Source: Halichondria panicea (taxonomy: Eukaryota > Porifera > Demospongiae > Suberitida > Halichondriidae). Taken from it: a stretch of 64,000 nucleotides of DNA. The position numbers were made by a program, and so were the translations under genes. Location of the stretch: assembly GCF_963675165.1 (NCBI RefSeq), contig NC_087388.1, positions 2,520,800 through 2,584,799 of the forward strand. Reading direction: 5' to 3'. The notes below the pieces were generated by a model that was not told the origin of the DNA, made no database searches, and was given only the letters and a program-made list of their open reading frames with translations. Shown piece after piece: positions 22,440 through 33,219 of this stretch (position 1 is the first letter of the stretch; each line of letters begins with the position of its first letter).

Positions 22440-23226
22440 ATTGGTGCCCACGTGTGTGCCTGTGGCATGATACTTTAGACGTGCTAACAATTATCAGTGC
22501 TACGCCTAGGCTTGTGCCGTTACAATTCAATTAGTCAGTTCAATTAGGCTGACTACTCATTAGGCTCACTGTGTACATGTACAGAGGTTGATTGCTTTCA
22601 GGGGAAACTTGTTGGGTTTACGAGTGTACTGTTTACTTGTGTAAGGACATTTTCTTCCCAACATAATAGGCTCCCCAGCTAGGATTAGGTCACAATTTGT
22701 CATTAGTTGGCTTGTGTGATTAGTTGGCTTGTGTTTGCCTGTGATATGTATTGTAATTCTGTGCCCAAACACTGTGTAGGTGCTGATCGCAAATCAGCAG
22801 CAGTAGTAATCAACTCCTTATAGCTTGTGACAGGACTCCTGCTTGTGACAATTATTATTGATTAATTAGGCAGGGGGGTTCTGTGTGCAGCACGATGTGT
22901 CGTCTTTGGGCAACACAAAGACGACAACCTGACAACCTGTCAAGATGTGTCGTTTTTAGGCAGGGGTGCATCTAGTCTGTGTGTATGTTCTGTTCTATGT
23001 GAGCCTTGGTTGACAAGGAGATGTCAGGTACCTTGCACCGTAAAAATCACTGTCAATAAATCACTGTCAATATCACCTATTCCTATTCTCATCTTGCCCT
23101 ACAATTATCTACTGCTAATACTTATATCATGTAAGCAAAGCAAGGTACCTGACATCTGTGATGCAGACCTCTCAGTCATTCAGAGGTCTTCTATGGAGGA
23201 GGTCTTCTATGGAGGTCCATTATATG
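22440..23226. other. No recognisable gene; micro-duplications
   Basis: It includes doublets such as gattagttggcttgtg near 22700 and gaggtcttctatgga near 23182. No coding support. Confidence 0.5.
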
Positions 23227-23399
23227 TGTAACAATTATTCATTGATTATAATATTATTCATTGTTTTTGTGACAGTTGGTCATGTGATGTGACAGAGTCT
23301 TGATATGATAAATTAACAGTGAAAGTGAGCATGGAGCAAGCTGCTTTTATCTAGTTGCATCGCCTGCAATAAATAGTGTTAGTGACCGTAGCCGTCACA
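23227..23399 (+). repeat. 5' LTR
   Basis: 173 bp, TG...CA ends, identical to the 3' LTR. It contains aataaa (23369-23374) as a possible polyadenylation signal. Confidence 0.95.
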
Positions 23400-23401
23400 T
23401 T

Positions 23402-23420
23402 TGGCGACCCTGCCAGGACC
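23402..23420 (+). promoter_or_regulatory. Primer binding site (candidate)
   Basis: TGGCGACCCTGCCAGGACC follows the 5' LTR after two bases. The leading TGG fits pairing with the CCA end of a tRNA. I cannot assign the tRNA. Confidence 0.6.
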
Positions 23421-23525
23421 TGTGTGTTCATGTCAAGGCGTGAGTTGCAGGCTTTGACTCAAGACTCCGGACACGTGTTGTTACGAAAACGGTTGAGAAC
23501 TACTCATACGGAGAGTATAGAGACC

Positions 23526-24735
23526 ATGGAACAGTTACAGACAGATTTGGAGACACTTCGACAAGAGTTGGCTGCTGCTAAGGACGAATCCAAGAAGCAG
23601 TTGGAAGAGATAGAGCAGCTTCGAGCTGAAATGACGGAGACGACCCGTACCCATCGCATTCGAGGCGACCCGGAACCATGAAGAAGAAATCCGTGCGCTG
23701 CTCCAAGGACAGCTAGAGGAATCTGAGACAAGGGCTGAGCTAAAGCATTTGAGGGCTCTGGAGCAACTTAGAGTTGAGCATCAAGAGGCGATCCACCGAG
23801 AACAGAATGAAGTGGACAGAGAGCGACGACAAGCTCAAGAGAGGGAACAAACCCTGACTGATGCGTTTGAATTAGAGAAGTATAATCTACAAGGACAATT
23901 GGAAGCAGTTACTGCTGAACTACGATCACTTCAGGAAGAAGTTGACTCGGAGGATGACCCGTCTATTGATGATGAGGCGGAGGTTAGACATACCACACCG
24001 CTAGAGAGGGCAGAACCCTCAAGTACCCCCCATATGGAGAGAGGTACCGACCCTATCCGAAGAACTGAAGATCGAGGAACTGAAAGAGGAACTGAAAGAA
24101 CTCGAGGAACTGAAAGAAGAACTGAAGACCGAGGAACTGAAGACCGAGGGACTGAAGGAAGCACTGATCGAGGAACTGAAAGAACTACCGATCGAAGAAC
24201 TGAAACTGATACACGAAGAACAGAGCCACCAGGAGGAGAGGAACGACTGCTGCCCCCTGCTGGAAGAGAGTCTCCTAGTGAGTCATTACTTGTAGCGACA
24301 ATGACAAGGCTTTTGGAAGCTCACACAGAGGCAATTGCTGCCCAAACACAAGCTACAGCTGCCCAGCACCTACCACCCCTAAAGGCCTTTACCGGTGAAG
24401 GGAAACAAATGGAAGAAGATGGATTCGAGCGTTGGATTGAACAGTTTGAAGAACGAGCTAAAGTTGCCGGATGGAGCACTGAGCAAAAGTTACATCAGAT
24501 TAAATTGTTATTGGAGAAAACGGCTCTGAGAGTTCTCCGTGCTCTCCCAGACACGGACCAGAGTCAGTACCAGAAGGTAGTTGATGCCTTACGAGCCCGC
24601 TTCAAGGCTGTCGATATTGAAGAACTTAGAGGCATGGAGTTCCATCATAAAGTCCAGAGAGATGAGTCGATAGATAGGATTGGAGCTTCAAGCACTAGGG
24701 CGCAAAGCGTTCCCATCAATTCAAGGCCGAGAGTT
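23526..24735 (+). pseudogene. gag: coiled coil, charged repeats and capsid-like region (frame broken)
   Basis: It begins MEQLQTDLETLRQELAAAKD, a heptad-rich coiled coil, then shifts frame near 23665 into NHEEEIRALLQGQLEES. A low-complexity stretch rich in RGTE/DRGTE lies at 24050-24220. The capsid-like part has PLKAFTGEGKQMEEDGFERW, LLLEKTALRVLRALP and VVDALRARFK. A second break near 24680 is needed to pass from ESIDRIG into LELQALGRKAFP, which continues gag in the pol frame. Because both breaks fall inside domains, I read them as indels in this copy or sequence errors, not programmed frameshifting. Confidence 0.75.
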
Positions 24736-27700
24736 TGAACGTTTGCTGAAAGGACGCTTCTTTCAAGCTTTGCATGTTAAATGGCAAAGGAGACTGGGTG
24801 CACCAAAGACAAGCGAGACTTTCCAAGAGCTCTATGATAGGGCACGAGTGATAGAACGACATGAACGACAATATGCAGAATCTGCTGCGTCCCGTGGAGA
24901 TACCCCCAAGAAGAATACTTTCCGACCAAGAGAGCAAGGCAAGATGGCCACGCCACAGTCTGAAAGTACACGCCGAGAAGAGAGGAAGACTCGAGAACCC
25001 GTGTGCTATCACTGCCAGCGCCCTGGACACTACAAGAGTGATTGCCCCTTTCGTGGAAATCAGCCGGAAGCACCTGGGAGAAACACTAACCCTTACAGAA
25101 GCGGGAGGTCAAGTCAGTTAAACCGTCACAGTGGAAATCACAGTGGAAATCACAGTGGAAATAACTCTAACCCCAGTACATCCCGTAATGCACTACTGGA
25201 GACCAAACCAAGTGAGGAGACACATTTGAACAGTTTGTCAATAGAACAGTTAGAAGCCCTGATAGCTGTAAAGCGACTGGGTGACGAATGTGATAATCTA
25301 CCCAGAGACGAAGCTACGATGAATACCGTGACCGTCAACCAAGAACAAAGCCCCAAGACAGTCGGTCCTACAGTGTATGTGCCTGTGAACGTATGTGGAG
25401 TGCCTGTAGAAGCCATGTTGGACACTGGTGCTCAGTCTACCATAATCTCTCGAGAGTTGCTACACGAAATTGTACGTCACCTCCGAACCGAAGACCAGCC
25501 ACTACCTGAACTAAAGACACCCTCTGCGAGACTCTATGGCAAGGATGGAGTGGAAGGCGGCAGAGAGATAGTGATCACTGCCCAGATTGATGTAGACATT
25601 GCCGTGGATGGTGAGTCAGTTTGTGTACCTGTATTTGTACAACCAGGAAGTTCCCAACCCCTATTGTTAGGCATGAATGCTATACCGGCCTTAAGCTTTT
25701 CGTTGTTGAGACCTAATGGACAATCCCTCATAGCAAGAAGTAACCCTGACCCGGAAATATCTATTGTGCGGTTAGTGAAAGGTGTTATAGTACCCAGTTT
25801 GAAAGGCAGTTTTGTGAGAGTCAAAATCGACAATGTACATGCCCTACCTGGAGGTTCTGTTTTGTTTGAACCAAGTAATGGTCAGCTTGAGCCTAAGGGT
25901 TTGTATTCCCAAGAGTCCCTTATTACTATTGACGATGATGGTTGTATGCTAGTCCCAATGGTGAATGTGCATGGTGCCTCGACTCAACTTTTGGAGGGCA
26001 TGGAGATAGGGTGTGTACAACCTTTGGACGTTGTGCCTGTTTTGGAACCCGGAGATGTTTGTTGTACTAATACTACATGTGCATCTGTAGACACCGTTGT
26101 TAAGACCTCTGAACGTATGAACCAAATTAAGACTGTCTTAGGTATTGATTCCATGATCCTTTCGGAAGGACAGCAAATTCAGCTTACCCAATTGCTTTAT
26201 GATTACTCTGATGTATTTGCCCTTAATGGTGCCGAGTTAGGTTGCACCAATGTAGTGCGCCATTGCATTGATACCGGAGATAGCCACCCAGTAAAGCAAC
26301 AACCCTATCGCACCCCATTTATCCACCGAGAAACGATCAGTCGAATGGTAGAAGAGATGGAGGAGCAAGGTGTAGTGCAACCCTCTATGAGCCCATGGGC
26401 CAGCCCCGTTGTAATAGTTCCCAAGAAGGACGGTAGCAAGAGGTTTTGTGTCGACTATCGCCGATTGAATGCTGTCACTAGACGAGATGTATACCCTCTA
26501 CCCCGGATTGATGATATTTTGGACGCAGCAGGAGGTGCCAAGTATTTCTCTTCGTTAGACCTCGCCTCAGGATATTGGCAAGTAGAGTTGGACCAAGAGG
26601 CACGCGAGAAGTCTGCATTCACGACTCATCGAGGATTGTTTGAATTCACAAGAATGCCATTTGGACTTTGTAATGCCCCAGCGACCTTTCAGCGACTAAT
26701 GCAGGCCATACTGGCTGGACTGGAAGGAACGAGCTATTTTGTCTATTTGGATGACATCCTTGTAGTGTCCGATACATTCGAGGATCACCTCAAGCATCTC
26801 TCGGAAGTGTTTATGAGGTTGAGAAGAGCTGGTTTACGTCTTAAACCAAAGAAATGTATCCTTCTTCGCAAAGAAGTCCCTTATCTAGGGCATGTACTGT
26901 CTGCTGCTGGAGTCCGACCAGATCCTGCCAAGATCGACACTGTTAAAAACTATCCAACCCCCACTGACGTGACGAAGATACGACAATTCCTTGGCCTTGC
27001 TAGTTATTACAGAAGATTTATCTCTGGATTCGCACGCATAGCCCACCCTCTCCATCGCTTGACCAGAAAAGACGTCCCCTACGAGTGGAGTCCAGACTGT
27101 GAGACGGCCTTCGAACGCTTGAAGGAGTGCTTAGTGACAGCACCTATTCTCTCCTACCCAGAGTGTGGAGCAGGCAAGCAGTTTGTGTTGGAGACAGACG
27201 CCAGCGGACTTGGCCTTGGTGCTGTGTTGAGCCAAGAGAAAGAAGGACAGCTCCATCCCATCGCATATGCCTCCAGAACGTTAGACATCCACGAGTGCAA
27301 CTACGGTATATCCGAATTGGAAACACTTGGTCTTGTCTGGGCTGTACGACACTACCGCCCATATGTCCTTGGACATCATACTGTTGTGTACACTGACCAT
27401 GCAGCATGTACTTCGTTGTTAAACAACCCCCGACCCACAGGGAAGTTGGCTCGCTGGGCACTCACCATTCAAGAGATGGATTTAGAGATAAAGCACCGGT
27501 CAGGAAAAAGCAATGCCAATGCTGATGCCCTTTCGCGGAACTCGATCATCAATGCTGTGGAGACGTTTGCTATGACCAATGGAGAGGATGAAGCCATCCC
27601 ACGACCCGATGTTGAACAGATGACCAAACTCAAGGAAGCTCAACGGAGCGACTCAGAATTACTAGACTTGTGCCGATACCTTGAAGCTGATGTCCTGCCA

Positions 27701-29128
27701 ACGGATGAAAAAAGAGCTAAACGAATTGTCTTCGAAAGTGATCATTTTGAGTTGATACATGGTGTTCTACACTATGAACCCCCGACGTCCATAGGCCGCC
27801 TGTGTGTTGTAGTCCCGAGAAGTGATCGTGACAATCTTTTACAAGAAGGCCATGCCAGTTGTTTTGCCGGACATTTCTCTGCCAAGAAGGTGTATGATCG
27901 CCTGCGAAGGCACTATTGGTGGAAGGGTATGCGAGCAGACGTGTACCACTTTTGTCGGAAATGTTTAGTCTGTGCCAGTCGGAAGGGTCCTGGTAGAGCT
28001 GTTCGACCACCCCTTGTACCTATTCCTGTTGGAGCTCCATTCCACCGTGTTGGAGTTGACGTGCTGCAGTTGCCAGTTACTCACAAGGGCAATCGTTACG
28101 TTGTTTGTTTTGTGGACTATCTCACCAAGTGGGTTGAAGCATTCCCCATGGCTGACCAAAAGGCCGATACTATAGCCAGAATTTTGGTTGAGCAAGTCGT
28201 TTGCAGACACGGCGTCCCCGAACAATTACTTTCAGACAGAGGAACCAACTTCCTTTCCGAGTTGATCAAAGGAGTGTGTGATGTACTTGGAATCAAAAAG
28301 ATAAACACCTCAGGTTATCACCCGCAAACCGATGGTCTAGTTGAAAAATTCAATTCGACACTTGTTAGTATGATCGCTAAATGCTGTGATACTAAGAAAC
28401 GTGACTGGGACGATCATCTACCATACCTTCTGTATGCGTATCGAACAATGATGCAAGAGTCCACCCAGGAATCACCGTTCTATCTTTTGTATGGCCGAGA
28501 TGCACGAATACCTACGGAGACGGGATTGAGTATGCCCACACCCGTGTATGAGCTGGATGCAGAAGATTATCGGACTGAACTTGTTTTGAAACTTTCCAAT
28601 GCGTGGAGTATTGCTAAAGAGAAGATTGAGAGAGCACAAGATCATCAGAAATTGCAGTATGACAAGCACACCCGGAGAAGTGAAATACAAGTAGGCGATC
28701 GTGTGATGGTATTCATGCCAAGCAAAGTGCAGGGTAAAGATAGGAAGCTCGCACGACCATACCACGGCCCCTACAGAGTGTTAAATGTAACGCCTACGAA
28801 TGCAGAAGTAGCCTTGATCGACAGGCCACGTAACCCTTCCATATTTGTGTCTCTGACCCGAGTTCGCAGATGTTATGATGACATGGATGACCACTCGTGG
28901 ACAGGTAGCGATAAAAAGTCCCAGAAGAAGGCCCAACAAGAAGTACCCCCTGATCAAGAAGTGCCATTACCACCCCCAACAGTAGAGAATTTGGACGAGG
29001 ATTTAAACGAGAATTTGGACGAGAACACCCCCTCGGAACCCCCTGAGCCGTCACCTTTGAAGGAGTCAATAAGCCAGAATACCCGAGCAAGGACCCGCGG
29101 TAGGAAGGAAAACCCGGAAGTTAAGTAA
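24680..29128 (+). CDS. Ty3/gypsy gag end plus pol polyprotein (1482-codon open frame)
   Basis: The frame starts inside the end of gag. It has a CCHC zinc knuckle CYHCQRPGHYKSDC (about residue 108), an aspartic protease motif MLDTGAQST (about 246), and a reverse transcriptase with VYLDDILVVS (about 688). RNase H follows (ETDASGLGLGAVLSQ, about 838). The integrase has a zinc-binding HASCFAGHF...CRKCLVC (about 1055-1100) and the acidic triad Asp in VGVDVLQ (about 1125), Asp in LLSDRGTNF (about 1184) and Glu in GLVEKFNSTL (about 1221). A C-terminal tail is rich in Pro and Glu. No stop or frameshift interrupts it, so the enzymes may be functional. Confidence 0.9.
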   Translation: MELQALGRKAFPSIQGREFERLLKGRFFQALHVKWQRRLGAPKTSETFQELYDRARVIERHERQYAESAASRGDTPKKNTFRPREQGKMATPQSESTRREERKTREPVCYHCQRPGHYKSDCPFRGNQPEAPGRNTNPYRSGRSSQLNRHSGNHSGNHSGNNSNPSTSRNALLETKPSEETHLNSLSIEQLEALIAVKRLGDECDNLPRDEATMNTVTVNQEQSPKTVGPTVYVPVNVCGVPVEAMLDTGAQSTIISRELLHEIVRHLRTEDQPLPELKTPSARLYGKDGVEGGREIVITAQIDVDIAVDGESVCVPVFVQPGSSQPLLLGMNAIPALSFSLLRPNGQSLIARSNPDPEISIVRLVKGVIVPSLKGSFVRVKIDNVHALPGGSVLFEPSNGQLEPKGLYSQESLITIDDDGCMLVPMVNVHGASTQLLEGMEIGCVQPLDVVPVLEPGDVCCTNTTCASVDTVVKTSERMNQIKTVLGIDSMILSEGQQIQLTQLLYDYSDVFALNGAELGCTNVVRHCIDTGDSHPVKQQPYRTPFIHRETISRMVEEMEEQGVVQPSMSPWASPVVIVPKKDGSKRFCVDYRRLNAVTRRDVYPLPRIDDILDAAGGAKYFSSLDLASGYWQVELDQEAREKSAFTTHRGLFEFTRMPFGLCNAPATFQRLMQAILAGLEGTSYFVYLDDILVVSDTFEDHLKHLSEVFMRLRRAGLRLKPKKCILLRKEVPYLGHVLSAAGVRPDPAKIDTVKNYPTPTDVTKIRQFLGLASYYRRFISGFARIAHPLHRLTRKDVPYEWSPDCETAFERLKECLVTAPILSYPECGAGKQFVLETDASGLGLGAVLSQEKEGQLHPIAYASRTLDIHECNYGISELETLGLVWAVRHYRPYVLGHHTVVYTDHAACTSLLNNPRPTGKLARWALTIQEMDLEIKHRSGKSNANADALSRNSIINAVETFAMTNGEDEAIPRPDVEQMTKLKEAQRSDSELLDLCRYLEADVLPTDEKRAKRIVFESDHFELIHGVLHYEPPTSIGRLCVVVPRSDRDNLLQEGHASCFAGHFSAKKVYDRLRRHYWWKGMRADVYHFCRKCLVCASRKGPGRAVRPPLVPIPVGAPFHRVGVDVLQLPVTHKGNRYVVCFVDYLTKWVEAFPMADQKADTIARILVEQVVCRHGVPEQLLSDRGTNFLSELIKGVCDVLGIKKINTSGYHPQTDGLVEKFNSTLVSMIAKCCDTKKRDWDDHLPYLLYAYRTMMQESTQESPFYLLYGRDARIPTETGLSMPTPVYELDAEDYRTELVLKLSNAWSIAKEKIERAQDHQKLQYDKHTRRSEIQVGDRVMVFMPSKVQGKDRKLARPYHGPYRVLNVTPTNAEVALIDRPRNPSIFVSLTRVRRCYDDMDDHSWTGSDKKSQKKAQQEVPPDQEVPLPPPTVENLDEDLNENLDENTPSEPPEPSPLKESISQNTRARTRGRKENPEVK

Positions 29129-29213
29129 CGTTTCTACATTTAACTGTTAGAATACCATTATTTATCTTATTCAGTTATTAGCTGTATGGTTGTGTTTTGA
29201 GAATCGAGGACGA

Positions 29214-29235
29214 TCTTCAGAGTAGGAGCGGGAAT
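29214..29235 (+). promoter_or_regulatory. Polypurine tract (candidate)
   Basis: Purine-rich agagtaggagcgggaa lies directly before the 3' LTR. Confidence 0.5.
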
Positions 29236-29408
29236 TGTAACAATTATTCATTGATTATAATATTATTCATTGTTTTTGTGACAGTTGGTCATGTGATGTG
29301 ACAGAGTCTTGATATGATAAATTAACAGTGAAAGTGAGCATGGAGCAAGCTGCTTTTATCTAGTTGCATCGCCTGCAATAAATAGTGTTAGTGACCGTAG
29401 CCGTCACA
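29236..29408 (+). repeat. 3' LTR
   Basis: 173 bp, identical to the 5' LTR; followed by the TATG duplication. Confidence 0.95.
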
Positions 29409-29614
29409 TATGTTCACTACATGCATTTAACATTTTTTACATGATACATACAATCATAGATACATACAATCATACTGAATATTGACTAAACAAAATTAAT
29501 AATAATGCATGCATGTATAATAATTATAATAACAGAATGATGATAATGACGAATGATGATAATGACGTTCAGAGTTCAGAGTATTAATGTTTATAGATAT
29601 GTTTGAGCATGAAC

Positions 29615-31001
29615 TTATATAGAATATTCCTGCATGATCATCACTTGAGGATGAGGTGCGAGGTGCGCTGATGTTGTTAGTCGACACCTGTGAGCAAGGA
29701 AATGTGGTGGCAGCCATTGGAGGAGGCAGAGATGGCTCTGTGAATTGGCTTCTGGATACAGGCACAATGTCCAAACGAGGCTGTAGGATGTCTGAAATTG
29801 CTGCTCTAAGGAAGTTCGCTTGTAGCCTCTGATTCCTTCGATACTGCGATGGCCTGTACGCTCCATTACGAGTTGTTCGTCAACACCACTTGAGTACAAC
29901 CTGGTTGCAGCTGTGGCTCTGAGTGAATGGTTCGTTTTAAAACCTTGTATTCCTGCTTTCACATGTTCTTCAGTATGTTCTTCAAGGTGTTATGTCCCAA
30001 AGGTGCTCGGGAAAACCAGCAATCTTGTTTAGGTTTTGTCAGAGGAGAGAGGTAGAACGCATTGCTCGGGCGATCATGAGGACACAAGCTATTGTATCTC
30101 TTAAACAGCTCAACAAAGCATCTCTGAGGATTTTCGGGATTTGAATAGTGAACCACTACTTTGGGCTTGATTTTGCGTCCTTTCAATCCTCCGGGACGAT
30201 TCTTCGATATGTCTTCTCTGTATCTGAGGAATGATCGTTCATTTCGAGGCTCACAAAGTTCAATTTGGCAAGGATTATGGCGAAGTTGTCTGTGCTCACC
30301 TCCACTGCGCAATGCAAAGTAGAGTCGAACACCATTGTGTTCAAAAGAGCGTCCGGGCTGTGGTCTCCTAAGAGTTTTTTCTCCCACAGCAACTCTTCTT
30401 CTTAAGGGAAATTGGTTCAGCCTGCTTACGTACAGAGCCAACACCAGCAGATTGAAGTCGCTTCATTTGCAAACTCATGGTCCTTGAAGAAATCGATATC
30501 TGGTCTTCCGCAGTTCTGACGTAAATGACGCATAATTCCAGAAACTATATGATGGAGTGAGTTTGGAGCATACTTTGCACCTTTCTTTGTTCTGATTTCC
30601 ATCAAAAAGCGACTCAGCCAGTACTGAAGACCTTGCTTGTCCAACTCTGCCAGTGGTGGAATTTCAACATTTTGTTGCCTGTTGCTTGCCCAGTCTTTCA
30701 CACAGTAAGAGGAGTCTTCTCGTGTCTTTTTGGGTACAGACTCAACTCTGGCTTTAGCTACATCCGTATCAGTCACTGGAATGGTGTACCTTCTTGAACT
30801 TGGCTGCGCAGGCACAGTTTCAGGTTTCTGGTCTTGTTTGTGGCCACTCGTACTCAGTAGGGCTTCAACTGCGTTTTCTAAACTCCGCCTTGGGTCAATA
30901 GGGTCAGTTTCACTATCAGCACGAGAGCTAGTAGAAAGCGTAGCACTGGAACAGCATCCCCAGCCATGCCCAAGTGTTTCCAAGACAAAATGGCAGCTCA
31001 C
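29615..31001 (-). pseudogene. Crypton-type tyrosine recombinase gene
   Basis: It begins near 31001 with a disordered region, then an N-terminal core-binding part (ELDKQGLQYWLSRFLMEIRT, then YAPNSLHHIVSGIMRHLR). The catalytic part has Arg in YFALRSGGEHRQLRH, then HYSNPENPQRCFVELF, RAPLGHNTLKNILK, the H-x-x-R box KTNHSLRATAATRLYSSG, His in ERTGHRSIEG, and the Tyr in IRGYKRTS. This is the R-H-R-H-Y set of Crypton recombinases and the host proteins derived from them (ZMYM, QRICH1 and KCTD1 families). Three short deletions or shifts, at about 30455, 30400 and 30340, break the frame, so this copy is probably dead. I see no inverted repeats, as expected for Cryptons. Confidence 0.75.
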
Positions 31002-31071
31002 AGAAGCCCAGACGGTACTCGTTTAGCTAGCTAGCAGTTTATTTTGTGGTTGCTACGCTATTCTAAATCAG

Positions 31072-31210
31072 TTATAGGCCTCGTCCAACGGTCACTATGG
31101 AGTTTTGAGAACCTCAGGCCCTTAGTAGCACCCTCGCTACGCTCGAGATGCTACAGCCTCAGGCCTTCGGTTCTCAAAACCCCAGAGAGACCTTGGACTC
31201 AGCCTATAAC
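31072..31210. repeat. Foldback element (MITE-like inverted repeat)
   Basis: Left arm ttataggcctcgtccaacgg and right arm, in reverse, ttataggctgagtccaaggt pair imperfectly over about 58 bp around a ccctcgctacgctcgag centre. Confidence 0.7.
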
Positions 31211-31314
31211 CTATATGAAGAAGCCTCAAGAAGTCGAAACAGAAACAATACTGACGTCGAGTAGACTATTATGGAGTAAGACTCTACACTGTCCCTGAAC
31301 TACTGAAGGAGCCT

Positions 31315-32520
31315 GGCAATGCAGAAGGAGATGGAGTTACCCAAAGACCGCAAACCCGTTGGTAACAAATGGGTATTTAAACGGAAAGCTGATGCATTGA
31401 AAGCGCTTAGTTGCACAAGGCTTTTCACAAAGACATGGTTTGGATTACGACGAAACCCGTCATTCGATTTGAATCTGTTCGTAGCCTGGTTGCTATTTCT
31501 GTTCAGAAAGGTCTCAAGTTACATCAATTAGATGTCACTGCAGCGTTCCTCAATGGTTACCTTGAAGAGGAAGTATACATGAAGCAACCAGAAGGTTTTG
31601 TTGTGGAAGGCAAGGAAAGGAACATTTAGTTTGTAAACTCAAGCACAGCCGTACGGTTTGAAACAAAGCCCCAGATGTTGGAACTATGTTCTTGACTCTC
31701 ATCTCAAGAGTATGGGCTTTTTTACTCTGCATCTGAAGGAGAAACATTCCTAATAGGATGTCGACGACATTGTGATCGCTGGAGAAAGCTCTGAGAGAAT
31801 CACAGAAGTAAAGAAAGCTCTATCAGAGAAATTCAATGTGAAAGATCTCGGGGAACTTAACTACTTTCTCGGTGTACAAGTGGTTCAAGACCACACAGAT
31901 GGTAAAGTTTGGATAGGTCAATTTACCTCAGTTCTCAGGAAGTATGGTATGGAAGAGGCCAAACCAATTAAGACTCAAGTCAATGTTGGAAGTACGGTAT
32001 GGAAGAGCCCAAACCACTCCAGTCAATGTTAATTTGAAGTTGGTAAACAAAACAAAAAAAATATACTAATCTGCAGTGGGCAGCCTGCTCTATCTGTCCT
32101 CTAGAACACGACCTGATATAGGAGAATCCAGTGATTACTCTGATGCTGACTGGGCAGGTGATTGTAATGACTACAAGTCGACTACTGGCTACATGTTTCA
32201 GATTGGAGGCACAGCAGTAACCTGGAAGAGTAAGAAGGCCTGGAAGAGTAAGAAGCAATCCTGTGTTGCTCTAGTACAGCTGACCTCTGATCTGTGTAAT
32301 CAACCGTCTGAACTATTCGAGGATAACCAATCTGCAATTTGCATGGCTAAGAATCTGCAGTTTCACGGAAGGTCGAACATAAAGTTTGGTGTAAGTTGTG
32401 TGAAATTCGAACGACTCACCAAGATGTGGGGAATGAGCAATCGACCCTCGAGTGAGATGGGAAAAGAGCTCGAACGACCTGAACTGGAAGGACCTTCTAG
32501 ATTGTGTGTAGGCGTATAGG
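31315..32520 (+). pseudogene. Ty1/copia reverse transcriptase and RNase H remnant
   Basis: Pieces in order: KDRKPVGNKWVFKRKAD, then VIRFESVRSLVAISVQKGLK, LHQLDVTAAFLNGYLEEEVY, MKQPEGFVVEGKER, DDIVIAGESSERITEVKKAL, FNVKDLGELNYFLGVQVV, SDYSDADWAGDCNDYKSTTG, and SELFEDNQSAICMAKN. This is copia polymerase order. The YVDD box reads DVDD here. Tandem doublets at about 31940-32025 (roughly 50 bp) and 32222-32256 break the frame. No LTRs were recognised. Confidence 0.8.
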
Positions 32521-32579
32521 TGTAGGCGTATAGGTTATGATTTGTGCCATGTGCTCTTAAAGCTGAGCTGTTCTAAGCT

Positions 32580-33218
32580 ATTATAAACTGACTGGCTGCG
32601 CCAACAGAGCTGGGTTGTCATTGACAGCTTTGATTTTACTCTTTGAAGAGTCAGGGTCTTCCGGTTCCGGTTCTGGCCATTGCAGATCAGCTGCACTGTG
32701 TGTGAAGAAGATGGTGGGTAGTCCAACCATACTGATGACACGACTGCACTGTCTGAACCAGAATTGTCTGGTGCCACGAAAGCACTGGTGCCACGAAAGC
32801 ATAGTGGAGTACTCTGTTGAAAAAAGCCTCTCCTTCCCTTCCAACCATGTCGTTAGCTGGGCGTCACCTGGGTGCTGCTGAATGTAAATTGAAGACCTCA
32901 TCTCTGTGTTAAGAGCAAAAAACCGGAACCGAGGGTGCCTAGCAAAGCGACCGTCATCATACTTGAGTAGGTGGGTGAAATAATTTCCAGGAAGTCAGCT
33001 GCCCCAGTGGGGAACAAGGTGGGGAACGCCATGCTAAAGTATCCCTCAGTGGTGAACGCAGTTAAAGAGTGTTGCAAATCTTGAATTGACTGATAAAGCT
33101 TCAGCCCAGAATCGATGTGGTAGCTTGGAGTCAGCGAGCATAGACTTTCGGAAACGCTGGTAATACTCATGCCTTCGCTTTTCAGGTAGTTTTCAAACTC
33201 AGTACACATGTACTGCAA
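32580..33218 (-). pseudogene. Helitron N-terminal (Helitron_like_N) fragment
   Basis: In reverse it starts MQYMCTEFENYLKSEGMS and includes AFPTLFPTGAADF, IYIQQHPGDAQLT, FRGTRQFWFRQCSR and GLPTIFFTHSAADLQWPE, then NPALL. These motifs match the region before the HUH nuclease in animal Helitron proteins. The later Rep and helicase parts are absent here, but a related copy at 41.2-43.1 kb holds them. The frame is broken at about 32890. Confidence 0.65.
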
Positions 33219-33219
33219 A

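Larger units (their letters stand above)
23227..29408 (+). mobile_element. Ty3/gypsy LTR retrotransposon, nearly complete (6182 bp)
   Basis: Two 173-bp LTRs (23227-23399 and 29236-29408), starting TGTAAC and ending TCACA, appear identical base for base. A 4-bp direct repeat TATG flanks the element (23223-23226 and 29409-29412). The internal part has a primer-site-like sequence, gag, and an open pol frame in the order protease, reverse transcriptase, RNase H, integrase, the Ty3/gypsy order. No envelope-like frame is present. Identical LTRs point to recent insertion, yet gag carries two frame breaks. Confidence 0.95.

Noticed and set aside
22103-22490. Two His/Thr-rich proteins on the minus strand
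   Set aside because: They are translations of a TG/CA microsatellite.
23650-24690. Programmed ribosomal frameshifting in gag
   Set aside because: Both shifts lie within domains, not at a gag-pol boundary, and there is no evident slippery site; indels or errors are simpler.
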